Part shown: piece after piece, positions 17,105 to 25,583 of the stretch
Position numbering within the stretch: the stretch's first letter is position 1
Layout: each line of letters starts with the position of its first letter
Assembly (NCBI GenBank): GCA_016650215.1
Contig: JAENWF010000140.1
Span: 1-38,805 of the forward strand
Reading direction: 5' to 3'
Origin: Thermoanaerobaculia bacterium
Lineage (GTDB): Bacteria > Acidobacteriota > Thermoanaerobaculia > Gp7-AA8
Length of the DNA: 38,805 nt
Translations under genes and position numbers: made by a program
The notes under the pieces: model-generated
What the model was told of the DNA's origin: nothing
The model's input: only the letters and a program-made list of their open reading frames with translations
Databases searched by the model: none

Positions 17105-17434
17105 TCAATCGCTTTTCTTCGCTGTTGACGGCGAGTCGGACGACGCCTTCGTCCCCGCCGGCGATTCTGACTTTGTTTCCGACTTTGATTCGGACTTCGA
17201 ATCGGACTTTGTTTCGGACTTTGATTCGGAGCTTGATTCGGACTTCGATTCTGACTTCGAGCCGTAGTCCGTCTTGTAGAAACCTGAGCCCTTGAACTGG
17301 ATCGCTGGCGAGGAGAAGAGCTTCTTCATCTCGCCTCCGCACTTTGTGCAATGGCTCGGCGGCGCATCGGAGAGTTTCTGGATGAGCTCGACCCGCTCGC
17401 TGCACTGCCGGCATTCGTACTCAAAGAGAGGCAT
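17105..17434 (-). CDS. FmdB-family zinc ribbon with Ser/Glu/Lys repeat tail
   Basis: A 109-residue protein. The N-terminal FmdB-type zinc ribbon (MPLFEYECRQC...) has CxxC pairs at Cys8/Cys11 and Cys29/Cys32, followed by KKLFSSPAIQFKGSGFYKTDY, the usual family end. Beyond residue 58 is a low-complexity tail of KSES-type tetrapeptides (SKSESKSESSSESKSETKSD...) of about 33 residues, then a Ser/Thr/Ala-rich end. FmdB proteins are thought to be small regulators. The tail is highly charged and surely disordered. It is encoded by imperfect 12-base DNA repeats, so its length may vary between strains. Confidence 0.9.
   Translation of the reverse strand: MPLFEYECRQCSERVELIQKLSDAPPSHCTKCGGEMKKLFSSPAIQFKGSGFYKTDYGSKSESKSESSSESKSETKSDSKSESKSETKSESPAGTKASSDSPSTAKKSD
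17168..17262 (-). repeat. Imperfect 12-base tandem repeat inside the FmdB-family gene
   Basis: On the plus strand the units read like GACTTTGATTCG and GACTTCGAATCG, about seven or eight in a row with substitutions. The 12-base period keeps the reading frame, so unit loss or gain changes only the length of the KSES tail. Confidence 0.8.
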
Positions 17435-17488
17435 GGCACTGCGAACAACCCGAAGCTGAGGTCGATTTCAGGGGATCGACTGGAACGA

Positions 17489-18085
17489 CTACAGGCCGAC
17501 CTTGGCGTCCGAGCTTTCCTCGGCAGCAAAGACCTGGCCGTTGCGGAAGTAGACGCCGGCGACGTTGCCGCTGCTGGTGCGGTAGTACCACGCCTCGATT
17601 GTCCCGCCGCGGCGGCTTTGCCGGCTCGTCCATCCCGGAATCGGCTTTCCGAGGACCTTGGCTACCTCACGCTGCGACATCCCCTTCTCGAGCTGGAGGA
17701 GTTTGTCGCGCGAGACGGCAAGACGATCGATCGCGAGAGTGAGACCCTGATGCGCCCGGTAGTTTTTGGCGTCATGATTCAACACGGAGCGATAGAAGCG
17801 GATCGCATCCTGATGACGCCCGAGCGCAGTCAGCTCGTCGGCGAATTCGAGTTGGATCCGGTGGTAGACCTCGCGAGCGCGGCTATGGTCGGGATGCCGG
17901 CGGACGAACGCCGCGATCGAGTCGGCATAGACCTGTTTCTGCATCGACGACGCCTGATTCGAGACTGCGGCCTTCTTGTGCTCGAGGACGTCGCGCCACT
18001 CGGCCTGCCGATCGACACCGTCGTTTTTCGAATCGCAGCCGAGGAGTGCGATTCCGAGGGTGAGGATGGTGATCACACGCCGCAC
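17489..18085 (-). CDS. Lipoprotein with TPR-like helices and BamE/SmpA-like C-terminus
   Basis: The protein has 198 residues if started at GTG 18085, which gives a textbook lipoprotein signal (RRVITILTLGIALLGC, Cys17). The ORF-track start at 18115 adds 10 less plausible residues. After a charged spacer, helices about 60-130 resemble TPRs (RHPDHSRAREVYHRIQ and the following pair). The C-terminal part LEKGMSQREVAKVLGKP...EAWYYRTSSGNVAGVYFRNGQV has the SmpA/OmlA-like pattern found in BamE. It is probably an envelope lipoprotein. A true BamE role is doubtful because the architecture is longer. It is divergent from the GAF-like gene. Confidence 0.75.
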   Translation of the reverse strand: MRRVITILTLGIALLGCDSKNDGVDRQAEWRDVLEHKKAAVSNQASSMQKQVYADSIAAFVRRHPDHSRAREVYHRIQLEFADELTALGRHQDAIRFYRSVLNHDAKNYRAHQGLTLAIDRLAVSRDKLLQLEKGMSQREVAKVLGKPIPGWTSRQSRRGGTIEAWYYRTSSGNVAGVYFRNGQVFAAEESSDAKVGL

Positions 18086-18130
18086 GAGGCAAAGGTAGCA
18101 CACGAACGGTGGCACCGCGAGGGAGTGTTC

Positions 18131-18192
18131 TATAATCGCCCAGCTTTGGGCCGCCTTTCTACGAGGCGTGGCAAGCTACAGCAACCGGAGGG
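18131..18192 (+). promoter_or_regulatory. Promoter, structured leader and ribosome-binding site for the GAF-like gene
   Basis: A consensus -10 TATAAT (18131-18136) is followed by a leader that can fold (AGCTT near 18142 with AAGCT near 18173, and GCCGCCT with AGGCGTGGC inside). A strong GGAGGG (18187-18192) lies 3 bases before ATG 18196. No -35 match is apparent. This contrasts with the near-leaderless starts elsewhere in the window. Confidence 0.5.
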
Positions 18193-18195
18193 TTT

Positions 18196-19503
18196 ATGGC
18201 TGTGAGGGGCGAGGAAGTCGCGAGCTCGATCGACTCGCATGTGAAGGAAACGATCGTGCGGATGGTGGCAGAGATTCGCTCTTCCATCGAAGATGTGCGT
18301 GCAGCGGTCGACTCGCAGCTCAACGCGGCGCTTCAGAGCCTGCAGGCTGATGTCAATGCGATCACCTTCCTGCCTCACCTCAAGAAGGTGATCGGCGAGA
18401 TGGCGGCAGCAGCACCGCCGCCCCCACCGCCGGTGGCAGCGCCGTCGGGATCCGATGCACGCAAACTGAAGAAAGCACTCCAGTCAGTGGAGCGCGGCAA
18501 GTCGCAGGTCGATGTACTCAATGCGCTGCTCGAGCAGAGCCTCGAGTTTGGATCGCGCGCCGCGCTTCTCATCCTTCGCGGAGAAACATTCAGCGGATGG
18601 AAGGGCGCGGGATTCTCCTCGCATGGCGGCAACGACGAATCGATCAAGCGCTTCAACGCCGCGCCTGGGTTGATCGCCGAGCTCGATCAGGTGCTGCGGC
18701 AGGAGCGCGTCGTCGACTGGAACGGTGAGAACCTCGCCAGCCGCTTCGGCGTCGGACCATCGGCGCGCGCGATCCTCGTGCCGATGGTCATCAAAGACAA
18801 GGTTGCAGCGGCGGTCTACGTCGATGCGGTCGAAGGGGAGACGTCGAAGCTCGACCGCGCGTCGATCGAGATTCTCGTCTTCACGACCGGCCTGCTGGTC
18901 GACACGCTCGCGATCCGCAAGAAGATTCCTTCGCCCGCGTTGAGCGGTGAGTCGGCGGCGGCGATGTCGGCTCCTTCTCATCCGCCGGCTGCTCCGCGTC
19001 CGGCTTTCGCGCCGGCTCCGATGTCGTTCGGCCCGTCGCCCCCGAACTCGGAATCGACCGTTGCCTTCAACGCGGTTCAGATGCGCGATCTCGTTGCCGC
19101 GGCAACTCCGGCGGCCGTGCCGAAACCGGCAGCCCCGCCTCCCCCTGCGGCACCAAAGCCGGTCGCGCACGAAGAGAGGGTATCGACGCAGTACGTTCCA
19201 CCCTCGGGCATCGGCCGGCCGAGCGCCGCGTCGGGGCAGGGAAGCGAAGACTCGAAGAAGCACGACGAGGCGCGCCGGTTCGCCCGCCTTCTCGTCTCCG
19301 AGATCAAGCTCTACAACGAGCCGAAGGTCGAACAGGGCCGCAGGAGCCGCGACCTCTACCAGCGAATGAAGGAAGACATCGACCGAAGCCGGCAGATGTA
19401 CGACGAGCGGATCGGCGAGGACGTCCGGAAGGGCTCGAACTACTTCTACGACGAGCTCGTTCGCATCCTCGCAGACGGAAACGCCGACTCACTGGGGTTG
19501 TAA
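18196..19503 (+). CDS. GAF-like protein with proline-rich linkers and conserved C-terminal helix domain
   Basis: A 435-residue cytoplasmic protein. Residues 1-70 are helical. A PPPPPPV linker leads to a GAF-like domain (about 90-240: SQVDVLNALLEQSLEFGSRAALLILRG, and ARAILVPMVIKDKVAAAVYVD). A long Ala/Pro-rich linker (about 250-350) follows. The charged C-terminal helical domain reads EARRFARLLVSEIKLYNEPKV and DLYQRMKEDIDRSRQMYDERI, ending in YFYDELVRILADGNADSLG. I recall similar C-termini in other multidomain bacterial proteins, but I know no function for them. No output enzyme is attached. The lytic transglycosylase gene begins 15 bases downstream, so the two are probably co-expressed. Confidence 0.75.
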   Translation: MAVRGEEVASSIDSHVKETIVRMVAEIRSSIEDVRAAVDSQLNAALQSLQADVNAITFLPHLKKVIGEMAAAAPPPPPPVAAPSGSDARKLKKALQSVERGKSQVDVLNALLEQSLEFGSRAALLILRGETFSGWKGAGFSSHGGNDESIKRFNAAPGLIAELDQVLRQERVVDWNGENLASRFGVGPSARAILVPMVIKDKVAAAVYVDAVEGETSKLDRASIEILVFTTGLLVDTLAIRKKIPSPALSGESAAAMSAPSHPPAAPRPAFAPAPMSFGPSPPNSESTVAFNAVQMRDLVAAATPAAVPKPAAPPPPAAPKPVAHEERVSTQYVPPSGIGRPSAASGQGSEDSKKHDEARRFARLLVSEIKLYNEPKVEQGRRSRDLYQRMKEDIDRSRQMYDERIGEDVRKGSNYFYDELVRILADGNADSLGL

Positions 19504-19518
19504 TTTCGCAGCCCTGGC

Positions 19519-21834
19519 TTGCCATTCGCACCCATCACGACTGTGGTCGAAACACGCAAGCGCCGCCGCTGGCTGATCTTCGCGATCGTCTTCGTGATCG
19601 TGGCTGCGCTGGCGGGAGCGGGAGCATGGTTCTACTCGCGCGAATCGAAGCTGATGCTCGTCGAAGCGCCGGCGAAGCCTGCGGCGCCACCCGATCTCGA
19701 GAAGCTGCGCCCGGCATTCGTTGCCGGCCTCGCGGCGGTGGAGCGAGGCGACGGCGACGAAGCGGTCAAGCAACTCGCGAGCTTCAACTTCGGCCCGCGC
19801 GCGGTCGAGGAGTACCGCCTCTACTACCTCGGCAACGCCCAGCAGATGCAGGGCCGTCGCGATGCTGCCCGTTCGACCCTCGCGCGGCTCTGGCGCGGGG
19901 AGCCGCAGCTCGTCTACGCCGCTGACTCCGCGTTCACGCTGGCGGATCTCCACTACTCGGCCGGCGACTGGAGCGGTGCGGCCACGATCTATCGTCGCAT
20001 CGCGCGAATGACCGCGACTCCCGCGATCGCTGGCACGGCGCGCTGGCAGGAGGTCGAGACCAGCCTCGCGGCGGGCGATCTCCCGGGGGCCATTCGCGCC
20101 GCGCGGCTCATCGCCATCCACTCGCCGCGATCCCCTCATGCGGCCGGCGCGCTCACGTTGCTGCGCGCCGTCTCCGCCGTCGCCGACGAGCAGCCGCTCG
20201 ACTTCAGTCACGCCGAGCGCTTCGAGCGGGCGGTGTCGCTGCAGCGCGACCGCGATGTTCGCAACGCGCTCGCCGAGCTGACTGCACTCGCCCCCGCGGC
20301 TCCAACGCATCTCGAGCTGCCGATCCAGCTTCAGCGAGGCATCGCACTGCATCAGCTCCGTCGCTTCGAAGAGTCGAATCGCATGCTCGAACCGCTCACA
20401 TCCGGCTATTTCAAGTACGCGGTTCCCGCGCTTCTCCATCTGTCGAGAAACTACCGCCTCCTCTCAGCGTCGATCGACGCGACCGTGACAAAGACAATCG
20501 TCGAGAAGAAGAGGGTCGGCACGGTCAAAGTGCGCGTGGGTCAAGGGAAGAGTCGCCGACTCGTCAACCGGCCGAAGATGGCGAACGTGAAACGCAGTGT
20601 GAAGCTCGTCGATCTGGTGAAGAAGGCGAAGAAGGACGAGTACGAGCGGCTCGCATCGGTTCGTCTGCGGGACATCCTCCAGTTGCCGCTCGATCGCGGC
20701 GTCCATCTCGAAGTCCTCAACACGCTGATCGTCGCCGCGCAAACGAAAAACCAGGATGACTACGTGCGTGAGCTCGTGACTCAGGTAGTGAAGATCGATG
20801 CGCAGGCCGATCCCGCGCTGCAGTATCTCTGGGACAAGGCGTGGGGGGCGTACACGAGCGGCGACCTGGCGTCCGCGCGTCCGGAGTTCCGCTACATCGC
20901 CGACACCTACGCGAGTCCGAATGTCCGCCGACAGTCGGAGTACTGGCTGGCGCGCACCGTTGAACGGGCCGGGGAGAAGGAAGAGGCCGCGGCGATTTAC
21001 CGGAAGCTTGCGGCCGCACCCTACGCGGACATCTACGCAATCCACGCGGTCTCACGCGGCGCAAAGCGAGAGGAGAACCGCGATAACCCGCTGAACAAGA
21101 AGGAAACCGACTGGCGCGAGATCGCTGAGAAGCAGATGCCGAAGGAGCTCCGCCTCGCGTATGAGCTCACCGCGCTTTCCGACTATCGCAACGCACGGCT
21201 CGAGATTCAGGCGAACATTCGTCCCGAGAATGCGCGTTTCGGAGACGCGATCCTCGCCGACATCTACCACAGCATCGGAAATCCGGTCCTGATGTACCTC
21301 TCGATCCGGCGCGCCTGGCCGCAGCTCGCGACCGCAGAGCAGGACTCGGTGCCCGCGTACTTTCTCAAGATGTATTACCCGGTGAAGTACGACGAGCCGA
21401 TTCGAAAATACTCCGAGCGGCACGGTGTCGACCCCAATCTCGTGCGAGGGCTGATCCTGCAGGAGAGCTACTTCGACCCGCGCGCGAAGTCGCGGGTCGG
21501 TGCGACGGGATTGATGCAGATCATGCCGCCGACCGGCAAAGAGCTCGCGCGGAAACTGCGCGTTCCATTCGGCGAATCACGGCTCGACAATCCGGAAGTA
21601 AACGTCCAACTCGGCACCCGCCATCTCAGAGGCCTCATCGACATGTTCGGTGGCAGCGCGTACCTCGCCGTCGCGTCGTACAACGCGGGTCAGGGAAACG
21701 TGTTGAAGTGGCGGCGCGCGGCGAAAACGAAACCGCTCGACGAGTTCCTCGAGTCGATCCCGTTCCCGGAAACGCGGAACTACGTGAAGCGGGTCACGAT
21801 GCTTCGTTCGGCATACTCGCGGATCGCGCAGTAG
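19519..21834 (+). CDS. Slt-type lytic transglycosylase
   Basis: The protein has 771 residues from TTG 19519 (GTG 19543 is an alternative; no ATG precedes the membrane segment). A single N-terminal transmembrane anchor (RRRWLIFAIVFVIVAALAGA) is followed by a long TPR-like superhelix resembling the U-domain of Slt70. The C-terminal SLT domain carries LILQESYFDPRA (catalytic Glu near 649), GATGLMQIMPPTGKELA, and AVASYNAGQGNVLKW. It cleaves peptidoglycan glycan strands to 1,6-anhydro ends in the periplasm. An odd basic insert lies near residues 315-375 (TIVEKKRVGTVKVRVGQGKS and following). It is followed at once by a family A element. Confidence 0.9.
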   Translation: MPFAPITTVVETRKRRRWLIFAIVFVIVAALAGAGAWFYSRESKLMLVEAPAKPAAPPDLEKLRPAFVAGLAAVERGDGDEAVKQLASFNFGPRAVEEYRLYYLGNAQQMQGRRDAARSTLARLWRGEPQLVYAADSAFTLADLHYSAGDWSGAATIYRRIARMTATPAIAGTARWQEVETSLAAGDLPGAIRAARLIAIHSPRSPHAAGALTLLRAVSAVADEQPLDFSHAERFERAVSLQRDRDVRNALAELTALAPAAPTHLELPIQLQRGIALHQLRRFEESNRMLEPLTSGYFKYAVPALLHLSRNYRLLSASIDATVTKTIVEKKRVGTVKVRVGQGKSRRLVNRPKMANVKRSVKLVDLVKKAKKDEYERLASVRLRDILQLPLDRGVHLEVLNTLIVAAQTKNQDDYVRELVTQVVKIDAQADPALQYLWDKAWGAYTSGDLASARPEFRYIADTYASPNVRRQSEYWLARTVERAGEKEEAAAIYRKLAAAPYADIYAIHAVSRGAKREENRDNPLNKKETDWREIAEKQMPKELRLAYELTALSDYRNARLEIQANIRPENARFGDAILADIYHSIGNPVLMYLSIRRAWPQLATAEQDSVPAYFLKMYYPVKYDEPIRKYSERHGVDPNLVRGLILQESYFDPRAKSRVGATGLMQIMPPTGKELARKLRVPFGESRLDNPEVNVQLGTRHLRGLIDMFGGSAYLAVASYNAGQGNVLKWRRAAKTKPLDEFLESIPFPETRNYVKRVTMLRSAYSRIAQ

Positions 21835-21950
21835 AAACAGGGACGAAAAGCCGCCGGCTTGAGAGCCGGCGCCACATCGAGCATGGCTCGTGGCAGCATT
21901 CGCGAACGACGTGGCGCCGGCTTCAGCCGGCGGTCTTACGTCCCCTGTTT
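21835..21950. repeat. Family A palindromic element, copy 3
   Basis: The ends AAACAGGGACG and CGTCCCCTGTTT are inverted apart from one extra base. The arms CCGCCGGCTTGAGAGCCGGC and GCGCCGGCTTCAGCCGGCGG flank the centre AGCATGGCTCGTGGCAGCAT, nearly identical to copy 1. The element starts directly after the transglycosylase stop and ends 4 bases before the VWA gene stop, exactly filling the convergent gap. Confidence 0.9.
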
Positions 21951-21954
21951 TGAA

Positions 21955-23748
21955 CTAAGGGATGTACCCGCGGATCGTCCTCACCCGTGCATCCGCGCGA
22001 TTCACTTTCACTTCGATCGTCCGGTACTTCTGATCCTTTCGGCTGCTCTCGGTGTGATAGCTGATCAGATACTGCGAGCGAAGATCCGCCTCGAGCTGTT
22101 TGTACGCCTCGCCGAGCTTCTTTGCGTTGCGAACAAAGTACGCCACACCTCCGGTCTCCGCCGCGAGCGACTTCATCTTCGAGGTTCCTCCGACATCCAT
22201 GAACCCCAGACCGATGCCGACGAAGTAGAGAGGCACGCGTGCGGCACGCGCGTACGTCAGCATTTTGTCGTACGAGAGGCGCGAGCTCGTGTCCTCGCCG
22301 TCGGTTATCACGATCAACGCCTTACGCCCCTGCAGCGAACGGAATCGATATAGCCCGGTGATGATCGCGTCGTAGAGCGCGGTGCCCCCTGCGGCGTCGG
22401 GACTTCCGTTCACCTGCGACTCGATGAGCGACGCATCAGTGACGAACGGAGCGAGATGCCTGGAGTCGAACGCGAACGCACCGAAGAACGCCCGATCTCC
22501 CGGCTTCATGATCTCCTTGAAGAACTCGACGGCGGCCGCCTTCGCGTCTTTGATGCGCGGCTGCATGCTCCCCGAGTGGTCGAGCAGCACGCCGACCGAG
22601 ATCGGGAGATTCGTCGCGAACGCGAAGGATGAGAGCTTCTGCGGTTTTCCGTTCTCCAGAACGGTGAAGCTCTCCTGCTTCAAATCGACCATCGGCGCGC
22701 CCGTCGCGTCGCTCACGCTGACCGGCAGCTCCACGACATTCACTTCGATCTCTTCGAACACACGGTCGCCGTTGAGAAAAAGCAGGTCGGCCGCCTCGTA
22801 ACCGCTCGAGTCGACGACCGAGGCGCGCACGAACTCGACGCCCTGCAGCCGCGCCACCGGAACATCGAGCGCGTACGGAGGCTGCTTCCACTCGTGAAAT
22901 TTCTTTTGTCCCGCGTAGAGGACCACGCTCTTGATCTCGTTGTTCTTTGGATTCTGGATGCTCAGCTTGAAGTGAGCGATGCCGTCGGGAGTCATCGTGC
23001 GTGTGATCTTGACTTCCATCGGAGTGTCGCGCTCGTTGACGACGAACGCATCCGCGTCGACGTAACGCCCCTGCGCGTCGTAGCCGATCGCGCGCACTTC
23101 AACACGCTTGGGAAGTTTGCCGAGGTCGAGCTCGGCGCGGTACGGCGGCGCGCTGCGCGCCATGATCTTCTTTCCTTCGACCCAGAACTCGACCCGCTTG
23201 ACCGGCGGTTTGACGTCAACATCGACGATGAAGAGGTTTGGCGCGACGTCGCGGCGCGGGTTCCGGATCTTCACCGACCCGGCTGCCTCCGGCACCGCTC
23301 CTTCCGCAAGAATCCCCTCGGCGCCGTCATCCGCGGCCGCGATGTATGGCTTGCCGGTTGCGGCAATCGCGACCGTGAGCGAGGTCTTGCCGACCATGAC
23401 CGGCGCCTGCTCTTCGAGCGGAATCATCAGTCGCGCCTCAATCTGCATCTCAGCCGCGGGAAGTACCTGCGTCGTCTTCACCACACCTTCTGAATCGGGA
23501 GGGACCGGCAGTCGAAAGTTGCGAAGAACCTCGCCTGCCCGAAGGATCGAGCCCTGAATCACGAGCGGCACGCCAGGCGGCACGTCCTGCGGCACCGCGA
23601 AGCGGAACGTGATGCGGGAGACGATGCCCTGCTCGGTGTCGCCGAGCGGCTCGACGGCGATCGTGAGGTTGCCGCGGTTCTCCGTATCCTGCGCGGCTGC
23701 AAACGTTGCGAAGAGAGTCAGCAGAATGGCGGTACCGAGACGTTGCAT
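21955..23748 (-). CDS. Secreted VWA-domain protein
   Basis: The 597-residue protein starts with a signal peptide (MQRLGTAILLTLFATFAAA, cleavage near residue 19). Several Ig-like beta domains (about 30-330) lead to a VWA domain (about 340-597). That domain has an intact metal-ion-dependent adhesion site: LLDHSGSM, GGTALYDAI and VITDGEDTSS. The layout fits the VWFA-related Acidobacterial family (TIGR03436-like). These proteins are abundant in Acidobacteria and presumably mediate extracellular or periplasmic protein contacts. No specific partner is known. A TATCCT box lies about 14 bases before the ATG on the minus strand. Confidence 0.88.
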   Translation of the reverse strand: MQRLGTAILLTLFATFAAAQDTENRGNLTIAVEPLGDTEQGIVSRITFRFAVPQDVPPGVPLVIQGSILRAGEVLRNFRLPVPPDSEGVVKTTQVLPAAEMQIEARLMIPLEEQAPVMVGKTSLTVAIAATGKPYIAAADDGAEGILAEGAVPEAAGSVKIRNPRRDVAPNLFIVDVDVKPPVKRVEFWVEGKKIMARSAPPYRAELDLGKLPKRVEVRAIGYDAQGRYVDADAFVVNERDTPMEVKITRTMTPDGIAHFKLSIQNPKNNEIKSVVLYAGQKKFHEWKQPPYALDVPVARLQGVEFVRASVVDSSGYEAADLLFLNGDRVFEEIEVNVVELPVSVSDATGAPMVDLKQESFTVLENGKPQKLSSFAFATNLPISVGVLLDHSGSMQPRIKDAKAAAVEFFKEIMKPGDRAFFGAFAFDSRHLAPFVTDASLIESQVNGSPDAAGGTALYDAIITGLYRFRSLQGRKALIVITDGEDTSSRLSYDKMLTYARAARVPLYFVGIGLGFMDVGGTSKMKSLAAETGGVAYFVRNAKKLGEAYKQLEADLRSQYLISYHTESSRKDQKYRTIEVKVNRADARVRTIRGYIP

Positions 23749-23866
23749 GCCGAAGTGAAGCGAGGATATCTCCCGAACATTTCGGGCCGGGTGTCAAAAC
23801 GCGAAACGCGCGGGCCGTATACGATGGAATCGCCAGCCAGCGCGTCACGCGCGGTTTGCTCGAAAC
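23749..23866. promoter_or_regulatory. Divergent control region of VWA gene and mobB-ser operon
   Basis: CCCGAA-CAT-TTCGGG (23772-23786) is a perfect 6-bp dyad and may be an operator. TATACG at 23818-23823 is a weak -10 candidate for the rightward operon. It is the same motif that precedes the ATP-grasp gene. The sequence is otherwise unremarkable. Confidence 0.35.
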
Positions 23867-24277
23867 ATGAAGAAGGTTGCGGTCATCGCTGGTTACTCCG
23901 GCGCGGGCAAGACGACTGCGATCGAATCGCTGATCCGGCACTACGCCTCCGCGGGAGTCGCTGTCGGTGTCATCAAACACACGCACCATCCGCTCAACGA
24001 AGAGAACAAAGGCGACACGGCGCGCTTCCTCGCGGCAGGGGCCGGGCCGGTGATCCTGGCGGGCGACGGTGAAGCTGTGATCTTTCGCCACAACGAGCCG
24101 CCGGCGCGCATGACCTTCGACGCTCCCGCCGATCTTCTCGAGCCGATGACAGGTGAAATCGTTCTGATCGAAGGCTTCAAGCATCAGCCCGCCTGGCCTC
24201 GGGTGGAACTGACGCGCAACGAATGGCGCACGGCCGCCGAGCTCGTCGCAATTCTCGATAGAATCTGGCGCTCATGA
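23867..24277 (+). CDS. mobB: MobB-family molybdopterin-guanine dinucleotide GTPase
   Basis: The 136-residue protein has Walker A GYSGAGKTT at residues 9-17. VIKHTHHPLNEENKGDTARFLAAGA is the MobB switch region, and IVLIEGFKHQPAWPRVEL is the usual strand-loop near the end. MobB helps MobA attach GMP to molybdopterin, making the cofactor of DMSO-reductase-family enzymes. It is somewhat shorter than most MobB proteins. No other molybdenum cofactor gene is nearby. It overlaps gph by ATGA (24274-24277) and leads the serine operon, perhaps only for expression reasons. Confidence 0.9.
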   Translation: MKKVAVIAGYSGAGKTTAIESLIRHYASAGVAVGVIKHTHHPLNEENKGDTARFLAAGAGPVILAGDGEAVIFRHNEPPARMTFDAPADLLEPMTGEIVLIEGFKHQPAWPRVELTRNEWRTAAELVAILDRIWRS

Positions 24278-24936
24278 CCCTGCCCTACCGCTCCGTCCTG
24301 TTCGATCTGGACGGAACGCTGGTCGACTCGTATGCGGCGCTGGCTGAGGCGGTCAATTTCGCGCGGCGCGAGCACGGCTACGACGAGCTGGGCGAAAACA
24401 CGATCCGCCGTTACGTCGGCGAAGGACTCGAGCGACTCCTGCAACGGGCGTTCACGATCGACGACGTACCGAAGAGCGTTCGCGAGTCGTTCGAGCGCCG
24501 CTACGATCAGATCTGCTGCGAGCAATCGCGCATTCTCGACGACGTAGAGGTGACGCTCGCGGAGCTTTCGGCTGCGGGGATCGTCATGGCGGTCTGCACG
24601 AACAAGCCGACGGCCTTCTCCCGGAAGATCCTCGACTTCCTGAAGCTCGCGCCGTACTTCCGCGCAATCGTTGGACCCGATCTCGCCGGAGCGCGGAAAC
24701 CAGACGGGCAGCATGTCCTCCGCACGCTCGAGCACGCACGCTGCGAGGCTGACGGCACACTGTTCGTCGGCGACATGCCGATCGACGTGCAGGCCGCGCG
24801 CAACGGAGGCGTAGACGTCGCTGTCGTCGCGACCGGCTCCGCGTCGCACGAAGAGCTCGTCCGTGCGCAGCCCGATCACATGCTCGACCGCTTCTCCGAC
24901 CTCCTTCGCCTGGTCGGCAGCGGGGCCGCCGTTTGA
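24274..24936 (+). CDS. gph: HAD-family phosphatase, phosphoglycolate phosphatase type
   Basis: The 220-residue HAD hydrolase has motif I LFDLDGTLVDS (nucleophile Asp11), an alpha-helical cap (about 20-85), motif II AVCTNKP, the conserved Lys in GARKPDG, and motif IV FVGDMPIDVQAARNGG. It resembles Gph, which removes phosphate from 2-phosphoglycolate, but related enzymes are promiscuous. It overlaps mobB by ATGA and serB by TTGA. In this operon it might also clear serine-pathway side products. That is inference. Confidence 0.85.
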   Translation: MTLPYRSVLFDLDGTLVDSYAALAEAVNFARREHGYDELGENTIRRYVGEGLERLLQRAFTIDDVPKSVRESFERRYDQICCEQSRILDDVEVTLAELSAAGIVMAVCTNKPTAFSRKILDFLKLAPYFRAIVGPDLAGARKPDGQHVLRTLEHARCEADGTLFVGDMPIDVQAARNGGVDVAVVATGSASHEELVRAQPDHMLDRFSDLLRLVGSGAAV

Positions 24937-25583
24937 CGCCGCGATTCGCAATCGTCTTCTTCGATGTCGACTCGACACTCGTCACGATCGAGGGAATCGA
25001 CGTGCTGGCGAAAGGCAACCCGGAGATCGTGCGCCTCACCGAGGCGGCGATGAACGGCGAGATCTCAGTCGATGAGGTCTACGGAAAGCGGTTGGCGATC
25101 ATTCAACCCTCGCGCGAGGAAGTCGACGCGCTCGGCCGGCGGTATGTCGAATCGCTCGTCGCCGGCGCGGAGGAGACGATCGCGACGCTGCATCGCGCAG
25201 GCGTATCGGTGCACCTCGTCACCGCGGGCCTCGCGCAGGCGATCGCGCCGCTTGCGACGCACCTCGGCATTGAGGCGCGACGCGTCCACGCGGTGCCCGT
25301 CCGCTTCGCACCGGACGGCTCATACCGCGACTTCGAGCGCTCGCCGCTGACACGAAGCGGCGGCAAAGAGCTCGTCGTCCGTGACATCCGCGCGCGCACT
25401 CACGGAAAGGCTGCCTTCGTCGGCGACGGCGTCACCGATCTCGAGACAAAGCCCGCCGTCGATCTCTTCATCGGCTTCGGGGGAGTTCACACGCGACCGC
25501 GCGTCAGAGACAATGCGGCGGTGTTCGTGCAGGACTCGAACCTCACCGCTGTCCTGCCCCACCTGATGAGCGACCAACCATGA
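24933..25583 (+). CDS. serB: Phosphoserine phosphatase
   Basis: The protein has 216 residues from TTG 24933, which overlaps the gph stop (TTGA). The HAD motif I is FFDVDSTLV rather than the common DFDGT. Together with GIDVLAKG, AIIQPSREEV and LFIGFGGVHTRPRVRDNA, this resembles the animal PSPH subfamily more than Escherichia coli SerB. Other motifs include LVTAG, SGGKELVV and GDGVTDLET. It performs the last step of serine synthesis, phosphoserine to serine. It lacks the N-terminal regulatory domain of E. coli SerB. Confidence 0.92.
   Translation: MTPRFAIVFFDVDSTLVTIEGIDVLAKGNPEIVRLTEAAMNGEISVDEVYGKRLAIIQPSREEVDALGRRYVESLVAGAEETIATLHRAGVSVHLVTAGLAQAIAPLATHLGIEARRVHAVPVRFAPDGSYRDFERSPLTRSGGKELVVRDIRARTHGKAAFVGDGVTDLETKPAVDLFIGFGGVHTRPRVRDNAAVFVQDSNLTAVLPHLMSDQP

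Noticed and set aside
17168-17262. Short tandem repeats as a non-coding satellite
   Set aside because: They are in frame inside the FmdB-family gene and encode its KSES tail.
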